Both the position numbers and the translations under genes were made by a program. A DNA stretch of 16,208 nucleotides. It comes from DASWJQ01 sp036397095. Lineage in GTDB: Bacteria; Chloroflexota; Anaerolineae; Anaerolineales; E44-bin32. Below, in pieces: positions 13,092 through 16,208 of the stretch (its first letter is position 1; every line of letters begins with the position of its first letter). The notes under the pieces were generated by a model. It saw only the letters and a program-made list of their open reading frames with translations. It ran no database searches and was not told the DNA's origin. The stretch spans positions 1 through 16,208 of the forward strand of contig DASWJQ010000042.1 of assembly GCA_036397095.1 (NCBI GenBank). The letters are read 5' to 3'.

Positions 13092-15001
13092 AGGGGATGA
13101 TCGCGACGGCAAGGCGCTGGGGGAGGGCCATTGTTCCGCTGTCGTTGCTCCTGGTTCTGGCCGCCTGTGGCGTGCCCGAAGTGGAGTTCCCGGGAGCAGC
13201 CAGCGCCACGCCTGCGCAAAGTGCCACTCCGGCAGCCAGCCCAACGCCAGCTGCGCCGACCAGCCTGTTCGTATGCCTGGCGGACGAACCCACTTCCTTA
13301 TATATCTACGGGGACAGCGGCCGAGCCGCCGATGTCATCCTGGAAGCAATCTATGATGGGCCGATCGACCTGCTCGGTTTTGTCCCACAGCCGGCCCTCC
13401 TGGAGAAGATCCCCAGCCTGGCCGATGGGGACGCCCGGATTGAACCGGTCACGATCACCTTCAATGACGTCTACCTGAACCCCGAGACGTTGGAACCCCA
13501 AACCATGGCGCGCGGGCTGCCCTATCTGCCGAGCGGTTGCCGGTCGTCGGAGTGTCTGGCCACCTTCGCCGGCCAGCCGGTGCAGGTCGACCGGCTCGTG
13601 GTTACCTTCCGGCTGCGGGCCGAGGTGCGTTGGTCAGACGGCACTCCCCTGACGGCCAGCGACTCGGTCTTCTCCTTTGAGCTTGATGGTCATCCAGACA
13701 CCCCCAGTTCGAAGTACTTGTTTGCCCGTACCTTCAGCTACCGTGCGCTCGACGAGCAGACCGTCGAGTGGACTGGGTTACCCGGCTTTCTCGATGCCGA
13801 ATTCCCGGGCAACTTCTGGACTCCGTTGCCGGAGCACCAGCTCTCCCAGTTCACAGCTGCCGATCTGCTGACCGTGCCTGAGGTGACCCGAGCGCCGCTG
13901 GGCTGGGGGCCGTATGTCATGGAGGCCTGGGAAGCGGGCAGCCACCTGACGCTTCGCGCCAACCCCGAATACGAGTCGAGCAGCGGTCAGGCGCCGGCCT
14001 TCGATACTTTGGTCTTCCGCTTTCTGGGGGCAGACGCAGACAGCGCGCTTGATCAGCTCCGTACTGGCGAATGTGACGTTCTGGATGAGTCCTTGCTGCC
14101 GATGAGCGCCCTGGCGGCGGCCGAGGCCGCGGCTGGCAGCGGCGGGATCGAACTGGCTGGTGTTGCCGGATCGATCGTCGAGCGGCTCGACTTCGGCATT
14201 CAGCCGGTCGGCGAGGGCCAGCCGGCCCTGTGGCAGGACGTGACATTGCGCCAGGCGGTCGGTGCCTGTGTAGATCGGCAGGGATTGGCCGCCGAGCTGT
14301 TCGGCGAGCTGGGTCAGGTGCCCGCCTCCTTCCTGCCGGCGACGCACCCGCAGTCGCTAGGGGCCGCGCCTGCGTACGCACCCGTGCAAGCTCAGGAGGC
14401 GCTGGATCAGCTCGGCTGGCGCCTGGATGACACGGGCCAGGGGCCGCGCCAGGCGGGCGGCGTGAGCGGAGTAGCCAACGGTACGCCGCTTGCTTTCACA
14501 CTGTTGACGCTGCCGGGCCAGGTCCCCCAGGCCGCCGCCGAATGGGTTCAGCGGGACTTGGCCGCCTGCGGCATGGAAGTGTTGCTCGAGGCCGTCCCGT
14601 CGGCCGAGCTGTTCACCTCTTGGCCGGAGGGGCCGGTCTTCGGCCGATCTTACGCCTCGGTGATGTGGGCCTGGCCCAATTTCTTCAGCCCGGCCTGTGA
14701 GATGTTTGCCGGGTGGGAGATCCCGTCTGACGAGAATCCCCAGGGTATCAACGCCGCTGGCTTCAGTGATCCCGGATATGATGAGGCATGCCGCACGTTG
14801 CTCTGGAGCCCGGCCGGCACGGCCGAGTACGAGCAGGCCGCCGATCGAGTGCAGGCGATCGTCGCAGAACAACTGCCGGCGCTGCCCTTGTTTGTGCGGC
14901 CGCGGTTGGTTGCCTACGCCGATTGGCTGTGCGGACCGCAGCCCGACCCTTCGGCCACCAGCGTGCTTTGGAACCTGGAATCCTGGCGGGCCTGCCCATG
15001 A
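13088..15001 (+). CDS. extracellular solute-binding lipoprotein, family 5 (peptide/nickel type)
   Basis: This 637-residue surface lipoprotein has lipobox LAAC (Cys27) and a T/P/A-rich linker (about 35-57). A body of the SBP_bac_5 kind follows. Recognisable segments are VTFRLRAEVRWSDGTPLTASD (about 175-195; family hallmark of ligand-domain entry), APLGWGPYVMEAWEAG, and DVTLRQAVGACVDRQGL, with a C-terminal lobe containing YDEACRTLLWSPAGTAEYEQ. Length is near the upper end for the family (usually 500-600). No permease or ATPase gene follows, so either its ABC partners are elsewhere or it has a sensory role. It starts inside the trmD stop (ATGA), with a G8 tract serving as the ribosome binding site. 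Confidence 0.93.
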   Translation: MKGMIATARRWGRAIVPLSLLLVLAACGVPEVEFPGAASATPAQSATPAASPTPAAPTSLFVCLADEPTSLYIYGDSGRAADVILEAIYDGPIDLLGFVPQPALLEKIPSLADGDARIEPVTITFNDVYLNPETLEPQTMARGLPYLPSGCRSSECLATFAGQPVQVDRLVVTFRLRAEVRWSDGTPLTASDSVFSFELDGHPDTPSSKYLFARTFSYRALDEQTVEWTGLPGFLDAEFPGNFWTPLPEHQLSQFTAADLLTVPEVTRAPLGWGPYVMEAWEAGSHLTLRANPEYESSSGQAPAFDTLVFRFLGADADSALDQLRTGECDVLDESLLPMSALAAAEAAAGSGGIELAGVAGSIVERLDFGIQPVGEGQPALWQDVTLRQAVGACVDRQGLAAELFGELGQVPASFLPATHPQSLGAAPAYAPVQAQEALDQLGWRLDDTGQGPRQAGGVSGVANGTPLAFTLLTLPGQVPQAAAEWVQRDLAACGMEVLLEAVPSAELFTSWPEGPVFGRSYASVMWAWPNFFSPACEMFAGWEIPSDENPQGINAAGFSDPGYDEACRTLLWSPAGTAEYEQAADRVQAIVAEQLPALPLFVRPRLVAYADWLCGPQPDPSATSVLWNLESWRACP

Positions 15002-15020
15002 CCCATAAAATTCGAGTCCA

Positions 15021-15035
15021 CGGGTTTCGAACCCG
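15021..15035. terminator. hairpin after solute-binding protein gene
   Basis: CGGGTT and AACCCG form a 6-bp stem around a 3-nt loop (TCG) 20 bp after the stop codon. There is no T-run, so termination activity is doubtful. Confidence 0.3.
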
Positions 15036-15083
15036 CCGATGGCGTAGAGCGTAGTTAAGGAAAGGCTGGTAGGTAGAGAATCT

Positions 15084-15665
15084 GTGTACGGCGCTAGTGA
15101 TAAAGACCTCGTGCATCAGTTGCAGCGAGGCGATCTAGATGCATTGGGGGCTCTGTATGATCGCCATCACCAGCGCGTGTATCGGACGGCTCTGGGCATT
15201 ACCAATGATCCGGAAGCCGCCGCCGATCTGCTGCAGGACGTATTCCTGCGCGTGTACCGCTTTGCCCGCCGGATTGACCCGGACCGCCCCCTTGAGCCCT
15301 GGCTCTACCGGGTGACGGCCAACCTGGCCTACACATGGTTGAAGCGGCGCAAGCGTTGGTACCGCTATCTGGTCGAGGTCGGCGAGTGGTTGGCCAGGGA
15401 GCTTGGCCCGGGGCCACAGCGCCAACTCGAATTGGATGAAGAGGCGGCCAAGACACGCAAAGCAGTGGCCGCACTGCCGGTTTCGCAGCGCATGGTCGTG
15501 GTCCTGTACTACTTGAATGATCTATCAATTGAGGAGATCGCCGGCATTTTGGATATCCCGGAAGGCACGGTCAAATCCCGCTTGTACTATGCCCGTTCCA
15601 CCCTGAAGAAGAGGCTGTTGCTGCAGGACGATCGATTGCCGCAGGTGAACTATGAGCTCTCGTGA
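15084..15665 (+). CDS. ECF RNA polymerase sigma factor
   Basis: This 193-residue sigma factor has region 2 at about 20-92 (YDRHHQRVYRTALGITNDPEAA, and the conserved WLYRVTANLAYTWLKRRKR) and region 4 at about 128-180 (LPVSQRMVVVLYYLNDLSIEEIAGILDIPEGTVKSR). The GTG start at 15084 is preceded by a weak AGGTAGAG; no better start is visible. Its 3' end overlaps the next gene by 14 nt. It belongs to a different set from the other two sigma factors in the window judging by its linker, which is basic and aromatic (RWYRYLVEVGEWL). Regulation is unclear because the adjacent gene is not a typical anti-sigma factor. Confidence 0.94.
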   Translation: MYGASDKDLVHQLQRGDLDALGALYDRHHQRVYRTALGITNDPEAAADLLQDVFLRVYRFARRIDPDRPLEPWLYRVTANLAYTWLKRRKRWYRYLVEVGEWLARELGPGPQRQLELDEEAAKTRKAVAALPVSQRMVVVLYYLNDLSIEEIAGILDIPEGTVKSRLYYARSTLKKRLLLQDDRLPQVNYELS

Positions 15666-15930
15666 TGGATTTCTGCCGGACGCATTCGATGGCTACCTGC
15701 GCCGCCAGCTGCAAGTGGCACTGGGGGGGTTGCGGCCAAGTCGCGAACTGCGGCGCCATCTGCTTTGGCGTGCGGCCACCGGCAGTGAAGAAGAGGTGGT
15801 TCGGATTCCCGAGCACATTCTGGCCCGCTTCCGGCCAGGCGGCTACCGAGACCTACATCATCGCCTGGCGGGACGTTCCTTTCTCTACAGCACTCCTTTT
15901 GGAACGGCAGTTTTCGCCCTGATTAGCTGA
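15652..15930 (+). CDS. short protein overlapping ECF sigma gene, possible truncated anti-sigma factor
   Basis: This 92-residue product starts at an ATG 14 nt inside the sigma gene. The first part (DAFDGYLRRQLQVALGGLRPSRELRRHLLWRAA) is helical and basic, and occupies the place where an anti-sigma factor is expected. There are no cysteines and no clear membrane segment; only the last residues (FGTAVFALIS) are hydrophobic. No family is recognised. Another frame (15662-15922) is also open over the same stretch, but its composition (many C, W) argues against it. It could be a genuine small soluble partner or the remnant of a longer anti-sigma factor cut short by a stop or frameshift near 15880-15930. 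Confidence 0.6.
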   Translation: MSSRDGFLPDAFDGYLRRQLQVALGGLRPSRELRRHLLWRAATGSEEEVVRIPEHILARFRPGGYRDLHHRLAGRSFLYSTPFGTAVFALIS

Positions 15931-15973
15931 TGACCGTGTCGGGGGTATTTGTGACTGGTTTCTCGAACGATGG

Positions 15974-16001
15974 TTGACGGACGAACCCCTGACGGTATAA
16001 T
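15974..16001 (+). promoter_or_regulatory. sigma-70-type promoter
   Basis: TTGACG (15974-15979) and TATAAT (15996-16001) are separated by 16 bp, the best housekeeping promoter in the window. Expected start near 16008. It reads toward the end of the window. Confidence 0.7.
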
Positions 16002-16028
16002 CTTTAGGCGTTTGAGGAGGTCAGTCGG

Positions 16029-16080
16029 CCCATCTCGCCCGGCGGGGGATCCTTCTGCCGTTCAGCCGAGGTGGGTTTTC
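16029..16080 (+). terminator. terminator-like or attenuator-like hairpin in leader
   Basis: CCCATCTCG (16029-16037) pairs with CGAGGTGGG (16067-16075), nine pairs with one G-U. An inner stem of about six pairs is CGGCGG (16040-16045) with CTGCCG (16055-16060). TTTT (16076-16079) follows directly. Placed about 20-70 nt after the predicted transcription start, it could end a short RNA or act as an attenuator. The 3' arm also contains GAGGTGG, which would be the ribosome binding site for an ATG at 16082. Confidence 0.45.
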
Positions 16081-16081
16081 G

Positions 16082-16208
16082 ATGACATCCGCCAACTCCT
16101 GTGGCGGGGCACCAAACCGTTACGCCGAAGGACTTGATCAGCCAAAAGATTCCCATCGCAGCGGTGGGCAGCGCTCAGTTGGCGTTGTTGGCACCCGAGG
16201 AGAGCTAA
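16082..16208 (+). other. unresolved small ORFs at window end
   Basis: Three short overlapping frames compete and none is identified. One from ATG 16082 has GAGGTGG seven bases upstream and runs open off the window end. A second from GTG 16101 ends with TAA at 16206-16208 (35 residues; the tail ISQKIPIAAVGSAQLALLAP reads protein-like) but has no ribosome binding site. A third spans 16012-16137 from a TTG (41 residues, ending WRGTKPLRRRT). It could be a leader peptide, the start of a longer gene beyond the window, or non-coding RNA. Confidence 0.3.
16089..16107 (+). other. second leader hairpin with anti-Shine-Dalgarno-like loop
   Basis: CCGCCA and TGGCGG form a 6-bp stem around the loop ACTCCTG. 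The loop can pair with AGGAG inside GAGGAGG at 16014-16020, suggesting a possible long-range interaction within the same leader. Confidence 0.35.

Noticed and set aside
15010..15050. tRNA-like T-arm on the minus strand (GGGTTCGAAACCC)
   Set aside because: No matching acceptor stem, D-arm or anticodon arm within 90 bp; it is explained as a simple hairpin after the solute-binding protein gene.

Overview
The window looks like chromosome from a GC-rich bacterium, most likely a member of the Chloroflexota (Anaerolineae/Caldilineae-like). This is inferred from the style of the anti-sigma factors, the lipoproteins with an N-terminal DUF7282-like part and Lipoprotein_15 repeats, leaderless-looking sigma genes, and intergenic space full of short repeated words. 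No taxonomic marker was compared by computation.

Layout. 1-403 is the 3' end of a 23S rRNA gene, followed by a spacer with hairpins and a 5S rRNA gene (549-668). From about 680 to 1802 is sparsely coding DNA with one small probable protein gene and several tracts of degenerate 7-bp tandem repeats. Next come a small membrane protein and a DinB-like protein (both minus), panD (plus) and a chromate-type transporter (minus). Then an ECF sigma factor with an RskA-like anti-sigma factor, a secreted lipoprotein, and a complete IS3-family insertion sequence (6724-7980; TIRs, 3-bp GAC target duplication, two ORFs joined by a probable -1 frameshift). The IS sits inside an older palindromic intergenic element. 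A second ECF sigma / anti-sigma / Nudix operon follows with 4-nt overlaps. A roughly 230-nt leader with strong predicted RNA structure precedes a second operon: triple-GAF diguanylate cyclase, trmD, and an extracellular solute-binding lipoprotein, with overlapping stop/start codons. A third ECF sigma factor with a short 92-aa overlapping partner closes the coding part. The last 230 bases hold a clear sigma-70-like promoter and a structured leader whose product I cannot identify.

How the genes work together. Three ECF sigma factors within 11.4 kb, two with membrane-anchored anti-sigma factors of different architecture and one with only a short soluble-looking partner, make this a signal-transduction-rich stretch. 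The diguanylate cyclase adds c-di-GMP signalling. Surface lipoproteins lie beside these regulators and are plausible targets or inputs, which is inference only.

Most unusual observations: the 7-bp-phased intergenic repeats with several unrelated consensus words, the structured leader of the diguanylate cyclase operon, and the IS insertion into a nested palindrome.
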